This document shows, piece after piece, positions 48,543 to 55,752 of a stretch of DNA of 55,752 bases; the stretch's first letter is position 1, and each line of letters opens with the position of its first letter. The DNA lies in the NCBI GenBank assembly GCA_001771505.1, contig MEUA01000016.1, positions 1 through 55,752 of the forward strand. Reading direction: 5' to 3'. Under the pieces are notes generated by a model. The model searched no databases and had not been told where the DNA came from. It saw only the letters and a list, made by a program, of their open reading frames with translations. Both the position numbers and the translations under genes were made by a program. This stretch comes from a candidate division WOR-1 bacterium RIFOXYB2_FULL_36_35. Its GTDB lineage: Bacteria > Margulisbacteria > WOR-1 > XYC2-FULL-46-14 > XYC2-FULL-37-10.

Positions 48543-49871
48543 TTAAAGGTTTTTGACCAGAGATTTAAACACATCTCCTCTCTCTTCAAAATTTGAAAAC
48601 ATATCAAAACTGGCGCAGGCAGGAGATAGCAAAACAATATCTCCAGGTTTAGATAAATTAAAAGATGTAATTACCGCAGATTTAAAATCAGAAGCAATTT
48701 CTATGTTTTCAAAATCACTCTGCTTAAGAGCTTTTTCAAATCTCTCTGTTGCCTCCCCTAAAAGAATAACTTTTTTTACACTCTTTTTTATTAAATTAAT
48801 CATCGCCGTTAAATCCGTTCCTTTATCCCTTCCTCCAAGAAGTAAAATAATAGATTTTTTTCCGGTATCCAAAGTTTTAATAGCTACAATAGTAGAATCA
48901 GGATTTGTCGCTTTAGAGTCATTATAAAAATCAACTCCGTTTTTTCTTATAACAAATTCAATGCGATGAGAAACTCCAGAAAAACTTTTTAACACTTTTG
49001 GAATTGTATCTTTAGAAACCCCGGCAATTTTAGCCGCAGTAACAGCCGCCGCAATATTCTCTAGGTTATGGTCGCCTCTAAGCTTAATATCCGCAATATT
49101 CATCCCCAAAAACAACTCCATCTCTTTTATTATAAACGGGACCAATCTAGCTTCAGAAGCTTGGACTAATTTACAAACCCCCTTATCCTGAGAATTGTAA
49201 ACAACGTAATCCGTCTTCTTTTGGTTCATAAAAATACGAGCTTTAAAAGTTCCATAGGCTTCCATAGAGCCGTGGCGTTCTATATGATCTTCGGTTAAAT
49301 TTAAAATTATACTAATCCATGGTCTAAAAGAGACTATTGTTTCTAACTGATAACTGCTGATTTCAACAACAACAAAATCAAGATTCCTATCATCTATTGA
49401 AACAAGCGGCAAACCTACATTTCCCGCAACAACAACTGATTTCCCTTCGGCTTTTAAAAGTTCCCCGATTAAAATAGCCGTCGTTGTCTTTCCGTTGGTT
49501 CCGGTGACAGCAATTATCGGCTTAGTCAAAAACCTATATGCCAACTCTATCTCAGAAACAATGGGGATATTAAGCTCTTTTGCTTTTTGAAGTACAGGAA
49601 TATCGGTTCTAACGCCAGGACTTAAAACAATAAGATCAGATTGATCAATACATTTTTGAGTATGCCCCCCCACCTCTAATTGCAAACGGGAATTCAGGTC
49701 ACCTATGGCAATATTTTTAAATTCTTCAAGTACAGTTTTGTCGATAGATTCTTCTTTCTTGCTATCTGTCACAAAAAGATAAGAACCTAAAGGATAAAGT
49801 TTTTTTACGATTGCCAAACCCGATTTTCCAAGGCCAAAAACAGTTATCTTTTTTTCTTCCCATTTTGTCAT
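48543..49871 (-). CDS. murD: UDP-N-acetylmuramoylalanine--D-glutamate ligase
   Basis: Adds D-glutamate to UDP-MurNAc-L-Ala in the cytoplasm using ATP. The 442-residue protein has the N-terminal Rossmann motif FGLGKSGLA, the ATP-binding GTNGKTTTAILIGELL, the Mur-ligase central region ILNLTEDHIERHGS and C-terminal DSKATNPDSTIVAI. It overlaps mraY by 4 bases (ATGA) and is followed 26 bases later by ftsW. Confidence 0.97.
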   Translation of the reverse strand: MTKWEEKKITVFGLGKSGLAIVKKLYPLGSYLFVTDSKKEESIDKTVLEEFKNIAIGDLNSRLQLEVGGHTQKCIDQSDLIVLSPGVRTDIPVLQKAKELNIPIVSEIELAYRFLTKPIIAVTGTNGKTTTAILIGELLKAEGKSVVVAGNVGLPLVSIDDRNLDFVVVEISSYQLETIVSFRPWISIILNLTEDHIERHGSMEAYGTFKARIFMNQKKTDYVVYNSQDKGVCKLVQASEARLVPFIIKEMELFLGMNIADIKLRGDHNLENIAAAVTAAKIAGVSKDTIPKVLKSFSGVSHRIEFVIRKNGVDFYNDSKATNPDSTIVAIKTLDTGKKSIILLLGGRDKGTDLTAMINLIKKSVKKVILLGEATERFEKALKQSDFENIEIASDFKSAVITSFNLSKPGDIVLLSPACASFDMFSNFEERGDVFKSLVKNL

Positions 49872-50794
49872 GCTAAAAACACTCCTATAATACTAAGTAA
49901 AAACTGAACTGCCCAAAACATTAAAGTCACATAAACTTCACTCCATCCTAACAATTCAAAATGATGATGAAGAGGTGACATTTTAAAAACCCGTTTTTTA
50001 AACAATTTATAACTTAAGACCTGAATTATAACAGATAAAGCCTCTACCAGAAACACTCCGCCTATTATAACAAGCAAAAGTTCCTTATTTAAAATAATTG
50101 CCATGCCTGCAAGAATTGCCCCTATCCCAAGAGATCCTGTATCTCCCATAAATATTTTAGCTTTAGGAAAATTAAAAAACAAAAAGGCTAAAAGCCCCCC
50201 TATTAAAACAATAGCCAACACGGAAAAAGGCAAAAGATGCCTATGTAAAGCTATCACAAAAAAAGAGGCAAATGCCAAAATTGAAGTTCCTGCAAGTAAC
50301 CCGTCAATTCCATCTGTAAGATTTGTCGCGTTGCCACATCCAAATATCAGAAAAGTAGAAAATAAAATATACAAAGGGATTCCCAGTATTTTCAACAAAT
50401 AAGATGATGTTAAATAAGGGGTGCAAAATAAAACAAAGAAAGAAAAGAGACTTGAAAGTAATAATTGAGAAAAAACTTTTTGCCAAAAAGTAAGCCCTAA
50501 ATTTCTTTTTTTATAAACTTTTATAAAGTCATCAAAGAATCCTATCAATGAATATCCCAAAAAAAGAAAAAGAAGCGGTCTTACTTCAGAAAAAGAAAAA
50601 CTAAGAACAATAGATATTATGACAAAACCAACACCTCCCATAGTAGGAGTTCCGCTTTTCTTTTTATGACTTTCAGGTCCTTCTTCTCTTTCAAACTGTC
50701 CGATATGAATTTTTGAAAAAAATAAAAGTATTAACCATGTTAAGACAGACGTAAAAACAAAAGAGAGAAAAAACAAAAAAAATAACAGCCACAT
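49868..50794 (-). CDS. mraY: Phospho-N-acetylmuramoyl-pentapeptide transferase MraY
   Basis: An integral membrane enzyme that transfers phospho-MurNAc-pentapeptide to undecaprenyl phosphate, making lipid I. At 308 residues it is slightly short. About ten hydrophobic helices alternate with the family motifs KKSGTPTMGGVGF, the catalytic NLTDGIDGLLAG, FFNFPKAKIFMGDTGSLGIGA and FKMSPLHHHFELLGW. Its ATG has no clear Shine-Dalgarno site. It starts the mraY-murD-ftsW operon just after a terminator from the upstream gene. Confidence 0.96.
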   Translation of the reverse strand: MWLLFFLFFLSFVFTSVLTWLILLFFSKIHIGQFEREEGPESHKKKSGTPTMGGVGFVIISIVLSFSFSEVRPLLFLFLGYSLIGFFDDFIKVYKKRNLGLTFWQKVFSQLLLSSLFSFFVLFCTPYLTSSYLLKILGIPLYILFSTFLIFGCGNATNLTDGIDGLLAGTSILAFASFFVIALHRHLLPFSVLAIVLIGGLLAFLFFNFPKAKIFMGDTGSLGIGAILAGMAIILNKELLLVIIGGVFLVEALSVIIQVLSYKLFKKRVFKMSPLHHHFELLGWSEVYVTLMFWAVQFLLSIIGVFLA

Positions 50795-50823
50795 ATTATC
50801 AATATGATATCATAAAAACCAAA

Positions 50824-50856
50824 AAAAAAGCCCCCCACTTGCGTGAGAGGCTTTTT
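50824..50856 (-). terminator. Intrinsic terminator after the small exported-protein gene
   Basis: Reading the minus strand, AAAAAGCC pairs with GGCTTTTT, and the inner segment extends the stem to about 14 bp when G-U pairs are counted. A run of T follows at 50829-50821. The wobble pairs only work in minus-strand RNA, which fits termination of the gene ending at 50870, upstream of mraY. Confidence 0.8.
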
Positions 50857-50869
50857 AAAGCTTGTAAGC

Positions 50870-51355
50870 TTATAAATAAAGGACTATTCCAAGTGTTGCA
50901 ATGGTAGAAGCTGTAAGTAAAGAATATGTGCTTGTGCTTGTTCCTCCAGCGCTTGTTGATGTAAAGTTAATCAAGTTAAGATCGCCAAAAACACCGACAT
51001 TAGAGCTAAGCATAGATTCTGCTCCAAGAAACCCACTGACAGTAATAGGTGTAGTTGTTACTCCAGCATTATTTCTAGAAGTAATATTTGCTGACAACCC
51101 CCAATAAACATCGACTGAATTTCCTACAGGCATAAACACTGAAGAGAATCTAACTAATGCTCCAAGAGTAGTATTTGCAGCGCCTCCTGCAGTATTATCT
51201 GTATATGTTGCTCCAAGATCTAGCGCCTTGCCTGAACCAAATTCCAACCTTAAAAATGGAGTTCCTCCCAATGAACCAATACCACTAATTGCAGCAAATG
51301 AAGAAGAAGCCATTAATAAACCTAACATCAAAACTAAAGCTACTAATCTTTTCAT
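50870..51355 (-). CDS. Small exported beta-rich protein (possible outer-membrane protein)
   Basis: A 161-residue protein with a clear signal peptide (hydrophobic residues 4-19, predicted cleavage after SSFAA). The mature part is rich in Gly, Ser, Thr and Asn with alternating strands (LRLEFGSGKALDLGATY, VDVYWGLSANI, STIATLGIVLYL), ending in a hydrophobic C-terminus as in small beta-barrel proteins. AAGGAGG lies 8 bases before the ATG. It shares its layout with the next gene upstream on the same strand, and the two may be paralogues. The function is unknown. Confidence 0.7.
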   Translation of the reverse strand: MKRLVALVLMLGLLMASSSFAAISGIGSLGGTPFLRLEFGSGKALDLGATYTDNTAGGAANTTLGALVRFSSVFMPVGNSVDVYWGLSANITSRNNAGVTTTPITVSGFLGAESMLSSNVGVFGDLNLINFTSTSAGGTSTSTYSLLTASTIATLGIVLYL

Positions 51356-51433
51356 TTTATTCCTCCTTAAAAATTTAAAAAAACACTAACTTTTATAGGC
51401 AAGATCACCTCCTTTTTATTTCAACTCAACTAA

Positions 51434-52000
51434 TTAAAATATATAACCGGCATAAACAGCGGCAGAACCCACTCCTATAGATGTAGTTGTCGCGTTATTC
51501 TGCGATGTAGAAGAAAAAGATACAGGAATTAAATCAAACCCAAGTAAAAGATTTCCTGTAACAACAGCTTCCGCACCATATATCAAATTTACAGTAAACA
51601 AAGATCCTGAAGGAATGCTGTTGTAAGAAAGAGAAGCGCCTAAATGAATAGGGACAGTTCCCCCTGTCAGATGAAAAGCAAATAAACCAGTAGCGCCAAA
51701 AACAGAGGTATTAGCGTTATTAGCGCTAATACTCAAATAATTCACTCCAATCCCACTGGTATAAGTCTCTCCTATAAATTTAAGCATCAGGACGCTAGCC
51801 CCGCCAAGATTTACACCGGCAACATTGGTTCCGCCCATTAAATAAGAAGCAAGCCCCATCTTCATGTTACTCCCGCTTGATGTAATAGCCTTTGCAACAG
51901 GCAAACTCTTAGTTTTTTGAGTTTTTGTTGGCGCAGTAGCAGCTAAAGAAAAAGAACTTACTAAAAAAAACATTAAAACAAAAACAGTTAAAATTCTCAT
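51434..52000 (-). CDS. Exported beta-rich protein (possible outer-membrane protein)
   Basis: A 188-residue protein with a signal peptide (residues 1-21, cleavage near SLAATA), a basic Thr/Lys-rich linker and a beta-rich domain with LGGASVLMLKFIGETYTSGIGVNYLSI and AAVYAGYIF at the end. The C-terminal Phe fits an outer-membrane beta-barrel. AAGGGGG lies 9 bases before the ATG. It is similar in style to the 161-residue protein downstream. Function unknown. Confidence 0.65.
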   Translation of the reverse strand: MRILTVFVLMFFLVSSFSLAATAPTKTQKTKSLPVAKAITSSGSNMKMGLASYLMGGTNVAGVNLGGASVLMLKFIGETYTSGIGVNYLSISANNANTSVFGATGLFAFHLTGGTVPIHLGASLSYNSIPSGSLFTVNLIYGAEAVVTGNLLLGFDLIPVSFSSTSQNNATTTSIGVGSAAVYAGYIF

Positions 52001-52031
52001 TATAAAAACCCCCTTTAAATTTAAAATCTTT

Positions 52032-52685
52032 CTATTTTCCTTTTATCAAGTTTGAAACAAAATCTGCCATTATATCCTTACACCCCAAACCAAAGGCAAT
52101 CGCAACAGCCAAGCCCAAAGATCCTATTATAACACCAATGCTTGGGATAAGAAGATCTGGCCCTATTCCAAGCTGTTCAATTGCAAGGAGAAAAGCCATA
52201 ACAACAGCAGCATATTGAGTAAGACGGGAAATTGTCTTTGCTCCAGGCAATCTAAAATTTGCCCCTATTAAATAGACCAAACCGCCCAAAAACAAGCCAA
52301 TAAAAGTACCAATAGCAAGAACAACAGTCGCAAGTAAAACAACCGTCAAATAGGAAAATAGTTTTGCTAAAACGATTTTAATCGGAAGTCCAACCAAAAA
52401 TGCCACACTAATTATAAAAAAGAACATTAGTATCCAATACAATGTAGCTCCTAAAAGCTTTGAAGGAGAGCTAAGAATATTCCCTTTGCGTAAAAACTGA
52501 TCGAACTTCAAAAAATTTAAAATATTATCAAAAGAAATCAATTCCAAAAGAAAAACAAGAAATTTTTCCAGAAGGCGCGCCAAGAAAAACCCTATCAATA
52601 AAACTAATATGCCGTAAAAAACAACCGATAATTGCTCAAACGTCTGTTGCAAAAAATCTTTAAGCAACACAATAGTAAATTGCAC
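52032..52685 (-). CDS. MscS-related membrane protein (TM-helix repeat type)
   Basis: A 217-residue inner-membrane protein with about five hydrophobic segments. The late segment LIPSIGVIIGSLGLAVAIAFGLGCKDIMADFVSNLIKGK matches the conserved TM-helix region of MscS-related proteins. It lacks the cytoplasmic beta domain, so channel function is uncertain. GGAGG lies 10 bases before the ATG. It follows secG by 12 bases and is likely co-transcribed with it. Confidence 0.8.
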   Translation of the reverse strand: MQFTIVLLKDFLQQTFEQLSVVFYGILVLLIGFFLARLLEKFLVFLLELISFDNILNFLKFDQFLRKGNILSSPSKLLGATLYWILMFFFIISVAFLVGLPIKIVLAKLFSYLTVVLLATVVLAIGTFIGLFLGGLVYLIGANFRLPGAKTISRLTQYAAVVMAFLLAIEQLGIGPDLLIPSIGVIIGSLGLAVAIAFGLGCKDIMADFVSNLIKGK

Positions 52686-52697
52686 AAAAACCTCCGT

Positions 52698-52919
52698 TCA
52701 AAGTTTAATAACACCTAAGACTAAAGAGACTACTAGAAAAATAATAACTGCTGATGTTGTAATCTTATCCAATCCTTGCTCTAGCCCTTTTGGCGTTCCA
52801 AACAATTTAGCAGCCCCTCCGATACCTCCCAACCCCTCCCCTTTCGCTGAATGCATCAAAACAGTGACAACAACCACTATCGCCGATATAATTTGAATTC
52901 CTATTAATAAAACCTTCAT
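52698..52919 (-). CDS. secG: Protein-export membrane protein SecG
   Basis: A 73-residue auxiliary subunit of the SecYEG translocon with two membrane helices (residues 3-22 and 52-71) and the conserved loop GEGLGGIGGAAKLFGTPKGLE. AGGAG lies 9 bases upstream of the ATG. Position near pgk and gap matches a common bacterial gap-pgk-(tpi)-secG arrangement, but tpiA is missing and a tRNA gene lies between. Confidence 0.95.
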   Translation of the reverse strand: MKVLLIGIQIISAIVVVVTVLMHSAKGEGLGGIGGAAKLFGTPKGLEQGLDKITTSAVIIFLVVSLVLGVIKL

Positions 52920-52949
52920 TCACATGTCTCCTAACTTTAAATTTACAAT

Positions 52950-52977
52950 ATCTTAACACAAGCCACAACCTTGTCAA
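52950..52977 (-). promoter_or_regulatory. secG promoter
   Basis: On the minus strand TTGACA (52972-52977, perfect) and TAAGAT (52950-52955) are separated by 16 bases. The start falls about 25 bases before the secG ATG. It lies between the tRNA gene and secG. Confidence 0.65.
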
Positions 52978-52996
52978 TACTGGTTTTTTGCCTTAC

Positions 52997-53036
52997 TACA
53001 ATCAAAGACCTTTGTTTGTCTTGAAAATAGGCAAAT
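52997..53036. repeat. Direct repeat, copy downstream of the tRNA gene
   Basis: TACAATCAAAGACCTTT (52997-53013) is identical to 53201-53217, at the 3' end of pgk. A further 23 bases are diverged but alignable with the pgk C-terminus (14 of 23 identical, mostly transitions). It looks like a decayed second copy of the pgk 3' end. Confidence 0.7.
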
Positions 53037-53051
53037 ATAACCATCAAAGAA

Positions 53052-53124
53052 TGGAGCTGATCGGGATCGAACCGACGGCCTCGTCGTTGCGAACGACGCG
53101 CTCTCCCAACTGAGCTACAGCCCC
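53052..53124 (-). tRNA. tRNA-Ala (anticodon CGC)
   Basis: The minus strand folds as a standard cloverleaf: acceptor GGGGCTG/CAGCTCC, D-arm GCTC/GAGC, anticodon stem CGTCG/CGACG with loop TTCGCAA, a five-base variable loop and T-arm GTCGG/CCGAT with TTCGATC. The anticodon is CGC, decoding the Ala codon GCG. Position 73 is A and the CCA end is not encoded. The gene lies between pgk and secG, in the same orientation. Confidence 0.95.
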
Positions 53125-53138
53125 AGCTATAGTCTATT

Positions 53139-53168
53139 GTAAGGGGCGGTTCGCGAACCGCCCCTTAC
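53139..53168. repeat. 30-base perfect palindrome near the tRNA
   Basis: GTAAGGGGCGGTTCG and its exact reverse complement form a 30-base palindrome centred at 53153/53154. It is much more GC-rich than its surroundings. It could act as a terminator-like hairpin between pgk and the tRNA, or be a mobile palindromic element of the kind that spreads through intergenic regions. Confidence 0.85.
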
Positions 53169-53206
53169 ACGCGAACCACCCCTTACACGCGAACCGCAAT
53201 TACAAT
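53153..53206. repeat. Three tandem 18-base units
   Basis: Units at 53153-53170, 53171-53188 and 53189-53206 all begin GCGAACC. The first two differ at one base (GCGAACCGCCCCTTACAC and GCGAACCACCCCTTACAC); the third diverges after GCGAACCGC. They overlap the palindrome and abut the direct repeat at 53201. Confidence 0.75.
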
Positions 53207-53240
53207 CAAAGACCTTTACTTATCCTGCAAACAAGCAATC
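53201..53240. repeat. Direct repeat, copy at the pgk 3' end
   Basis: Partner of 52997-53036. It contains the last codons of pgk, its stop codon and 15 bases beyond it. The two copies enclose the tRNA gene and the palindromic repeats. Confidence 0.7.
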
Positions 53241-54412
53241 CCCGGCAAAACCTTACCCTCCACAAACTCAAGGGATGCTCCCCCACCTGTTGATATGTGG
53301 GAGATTTTACCGGCAAGTCCTGCTTTTTCTATTGCTGCAACAGAATCGCCTCCACCAATAACAGAAATAGCCCCTTTTTCTGTTGCTTCGGCAATCATTT
53401 CGGCTATCGCAAATGTCCCATGTTCAAACTTGTCAAATTCAAAAACTCCCATAGGCCCATTCCAGAAAATCGTTTTAGCTTTCTTTATAGCATGTGAAAA
53501 CTTTGTAATAGTATCAGGGCCTATATCCATACCCTGCCAGCCATCAGGAATTCCGCCTCTTGTTACTAACTGCGTATTAGCATTAGGATCAAACTTATCG
53601 GCAACAATATGATCAATAGGAAGCATTACAGTCTTATTCAAATCTATAGCTGTCTTTAAAACTTCTTTTGCGACAGGAATCTTATCCTCTTCAACTAAAG
53701 AATTGCCAACACTGACATTCCTGGCTTTGAAAAAAGTATAAGACATGCCTCCTCCTACAATTAATGTATCAACACGAGGAAGGAGATTTTTTATAACATC
53801 AATCTTGCCCGATATTTTGGCTCCACCTAAAATTGCAACAAACGGATGATCAGGGTTATTTATAAGCTTCCCCAAAAATTTGATCTCTTTTTCCATAAGA
53901 AATCCTGCATAACCTTTTAAATACTTCGTAACCCCTTCCGTTGAAGCATGAGCGCGATGAGCCGTACCAAAAGCATCATCAACATAAACTTCGGCAAGTG
54001 AAGCTAATTTCTTCGCAAATTCAGGATCGTTTTTTTCTTCTTCTTTATAAAATCTGACATTTTCCAAAAGGAGAACATCTCCTTCTTTTAAAGAAGCAAC
54101 AGCTTTCTCAACTTCAGTTCCTATGGAATCTTTTACATATTGAACCTGTTTTCCAAATAATTCAGATAATCTTTTTGCCACAGGTTCCATGCGGAATTTA
54201 TCTTCCGGCCCGTTTTTTGGGCGTCCCAAATGAGACACAAGAATTACCTTAGCCCCTTTATCTGATAAATATTTTATTGTAGGAATTGCCGCTTTAATAC
54301 GGGTATCGTCCGTAATATTTAATTTATCATCCTGAGGAACATTAAAATCAACGCGAACCAAAACTCTTTTCCCCTTCAAATCCTTTATATCTTCAACTGT
54401 TTGCTTTGCCAT
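53216..54412 (-). CDS. pgk: Phosphoglycerate kinase
   Basis: Converts 1,3-bisphosphoglycerate and ADP to 3-phosphoglycerate and ATP. The 398-residue protein has the family motifs [75 protein letters not shown] and [20 protein letters not shown] lies 8 bases before the ATG. It lies downstream of gap on the same strand, as is usual, with an unknown membrane gene and a repeat element in between. Confidence 0.98.
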   Translation of the reverse strand: MAKQTVEDIKDLKGKRVLVRVDFNVPQDDKLNITDDTRIKAAIPTIKYLSDKGAKVILVSHLGRPKNGPEDKFRMEPVAKRLSELFGKQVQYVKDSIGTEVEKAVASLKEGDVLLLENVRFYKEEEKNDPEFAKKLASLAEVYVDDAFGTAHRAHASTEGVTKYLKGYAGFLMEKEIKFLGKLINNPDHPFVAILGGAKISGKIDVIKNLLPRVDTLIVGGGMSYTFFKARNVSVGNSLVEEDKIPVAKEVLKTAIDLNKTVMLPIDHIVADKFDPNANTQLVTRGGIPDGWQGMDIGPDTITKFSHAIKKAKTIFWNGPMGVFEFDKFEHGTFAIAEMIAEATEKGAISVIGGGDSVAAIEKAGLAGKISHISTGGGASLEFVEGKVLPGIACLQDK

Positions 54413-54496
54413 GTAAACATCCCCTTTCTTTGATTCATTTTAAAACAAAAAGGAATAATTTACAATTGAAGTTTGAAAAATATAAGAAAAACCGCT

Positions 54497-54599
54497 TTAA
54501 CCCCGATTATTCATAGACTAACAAAATTTTAACAGTCTATTGGAAAATTCCTTAGGTATGAACCCCGATTTCCTAATCGGGGTGAATAATCGGGGTTAA
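54497..54599. repeat. Composite palindromic element upstream of pgk
   Basis: The ends are a 17-base perfect inverted repeat: TTAACCCCGATTATTCA (54497-54513) and its complement (54583-54599). Inside is a second, 28-base block (54559-54586) with its own 8-bp hairpin and an identical copy in the coding sequence at 7339-7366. A short inner pair (ATAGACT and AGTCTAT) could extend the structure. It has no coding capacity, so it resembles a MITE or REP-like element. Confidence 0.8.
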
Positions 54600-54627
54600 C
54601 TTGAGCAAAGGCATGTCGTCAGGTGGT

Positions 54628-55068
54628 TTATTCGTTTTTCATCTGTTTCAAATTAAAGTCTAATTCAGCAATTCTATTTTTAGTAATTATAGAGGCGACC
54701 TCAAAAAATAAATAGACTGTCGCACTGGTTAAAAATATAAATCCAAACATCTTTTTATCAAACCAATCAATATTATTGTAAAACTTATAAATTCCTACCA
54801 ATATTAAGCCAGCTAATACGCGAGGGCCTTTCCCTTCTTTTGTTTTCATGGCCTCTAAAAAATGTAATGCCAAGTTATATCTCTGCAAAGATACGGACAT
54901 TCCAACAGAGGGATCTTTTCTAAGTGTAGCATTCCAGCTGTATGCTGTAGAAAGATAAGAATTTCGCGTGGCTATTTTTGTTGCAAGCTTGGTATCTGAT
55001 AATGGAGTATGCCGTATTGCGCCTGCCAATAATCTTGTTTTTAAGGGAGGTATTTGCATTGTCATCAT
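54628..55068 (-). CDS. Unknown membrane protein, 146 residues
   Basis: No family recognised. The N-terminal 80 residues are polar and basic (TRLLAGAIRHTPLSDTKLATKI). Two hydrophobic segments at about residues 83-96 and 104-125 (FGFIFLTSATVYLFFEVASII) probably cross the membrane, followed by a charged tail. Three ATGs lie at the start (ATGATGACAATG), so the exact start is uncertain. It lies between gap and pgk in the same orientation, after the gap terminator. Confidence 0.55.
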   Translation of the reverse strand: MMTMQIPPLKTRLLAGAIRHTPLSDTKLATKIATRNSYLSTAYSWNATLRKDPSVGMSVSLQRYNLALHFLEAMKTKEGKGPRVLAGLILVGIYKFYNNIDWFDKKMFGFIFLTSATVYLFFEVASIITKNRIAELDFNLKQMKNE

Positions 55069-55125
55069 GTCATTCCATCGTTATTTGTTGAAGAAAATTT
55101 CAGGTTGTATTGTTATTTGAAGTAA

Positions 55126-55159
55126 AAAAGGAGCTGAAGAAAAAACTCCAGCTCCTTTT
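55126..55159 (-). terminator. Intrinsic terminator of gap
   Basis: In the minus-strand direction AAAAGGAGCTG pairs with CAGCTCCTTTT to form an 11-bp stem with a 12-base loop, ending in a run of T. It begins 15 bases after the gap stop codon and separates gap from the unknown membrane gene. Confidence 0.85.
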
Positions 55160-55174
55160 AATTGATAAAACTAC

Positions 55175-55752
<578 letters not shown>

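Noticed and set aside
53139-53206. CRISPR or integron attachment site near the tRNA
   Set aside because: The units are 18 bases in tandem without unique spacers, and no integrase is present. The tRNA 3' end is not duplicated.

Overview
The window is a low-GC chromosomal segment of a bacterium that builds peptidoglycan (mraY, murD, ftsW), makes small exported proteins with signal peptides, runs glycolysis (gap, pgk) and stores alpha-glucan with GH57 enzymes. The set is reminiscent of uncultured, probably anaerobic lineages such as Margulisbacteria/Saganbacteria (WOR-1) or Elusimicrobia. That placement is an inference from gene content, not a measured phylogeny. No phage module, transposase, rRNA or CRISPR array was seen. 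No gene-free stretch exceeds 300 bases.

Layout. (1) 1-7783: a divergent DUF167 protein, a short MscS channel, an apparently frameshifted Gly/Thr-rich gene, an unknown helical protein, DNA ligase LigA and an unknown 775-residue protein that carries copies of a palindromic repeat. (2) 7796-13071, minus strand: the translation operon nusA-infB-rbfA-nrnA-truB, with 4-base overlaps, a clear promoter and a leader hairpin; rimP is absent upstream. (3) 13201-19425, plus strand: a compact five-gene operon of two B12-binding radical SAM enzymes, an acyltransferase-like protein, a GH3-type acyl-adenylate ligase and a GNAT-like protein. It is the best candidate for an undescribed biosynthetic pathway. 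(4) 19484-28079: two coupled unknown genes (one with a methyltransferase-like C-terminus), a GlcD-type FAD oxidoreductase, and a 1368-residue protein joining HEAT-like, DUF58/VWA-like and transglutaminase-like parts.

(5) 28051-40890, minus strand: a 12.8-kb alpha-glucan operon in transcription order: GH57 (amylopullulanase-like), GH57 (4-alpha-glucanotransferase-like), galT, DUF4912, GH57 branching enzyme, a nucleotidyltransferase/phosphohexomutase fusion, glycogen synthase and a PflX-like radical SAM protein. A 16-base perfect palindrome overlaps its promoter. Together these genes can build, branch and remodel glycogen and connect it to sugar nucleotides. (6) 40949-47420: a SIMPL protein, a canonical DUF167 protein, an FAH-family hydrolase, a toxin-antitoxin-like pair, an unknown 746-residue protein with an EF-hand-like loop, an FmdB zinc ribbon, a small unknown protein and serS. 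(7) 47452-50794: mraY-murD-ftsW, a fragment of the dcw cluster. (8) 50824-55752: two small exported proteins, an MscS-related membrane protein, secG, tRNA-Ala(CGC), pgk, an unknown two-helix membrane protein and the 3' part of gap, with repeat elements around the tRNA and upstream of pgk.

A theme across the window is that many first genes have a TATAAT-like -10 box only 6-10 bases before the ATG and no Shine-Dalgarno sequence, suggesting leaderless mRNAs. Downstream genes in operons mostly have AGGAG-type sites or overlap the gene before them.
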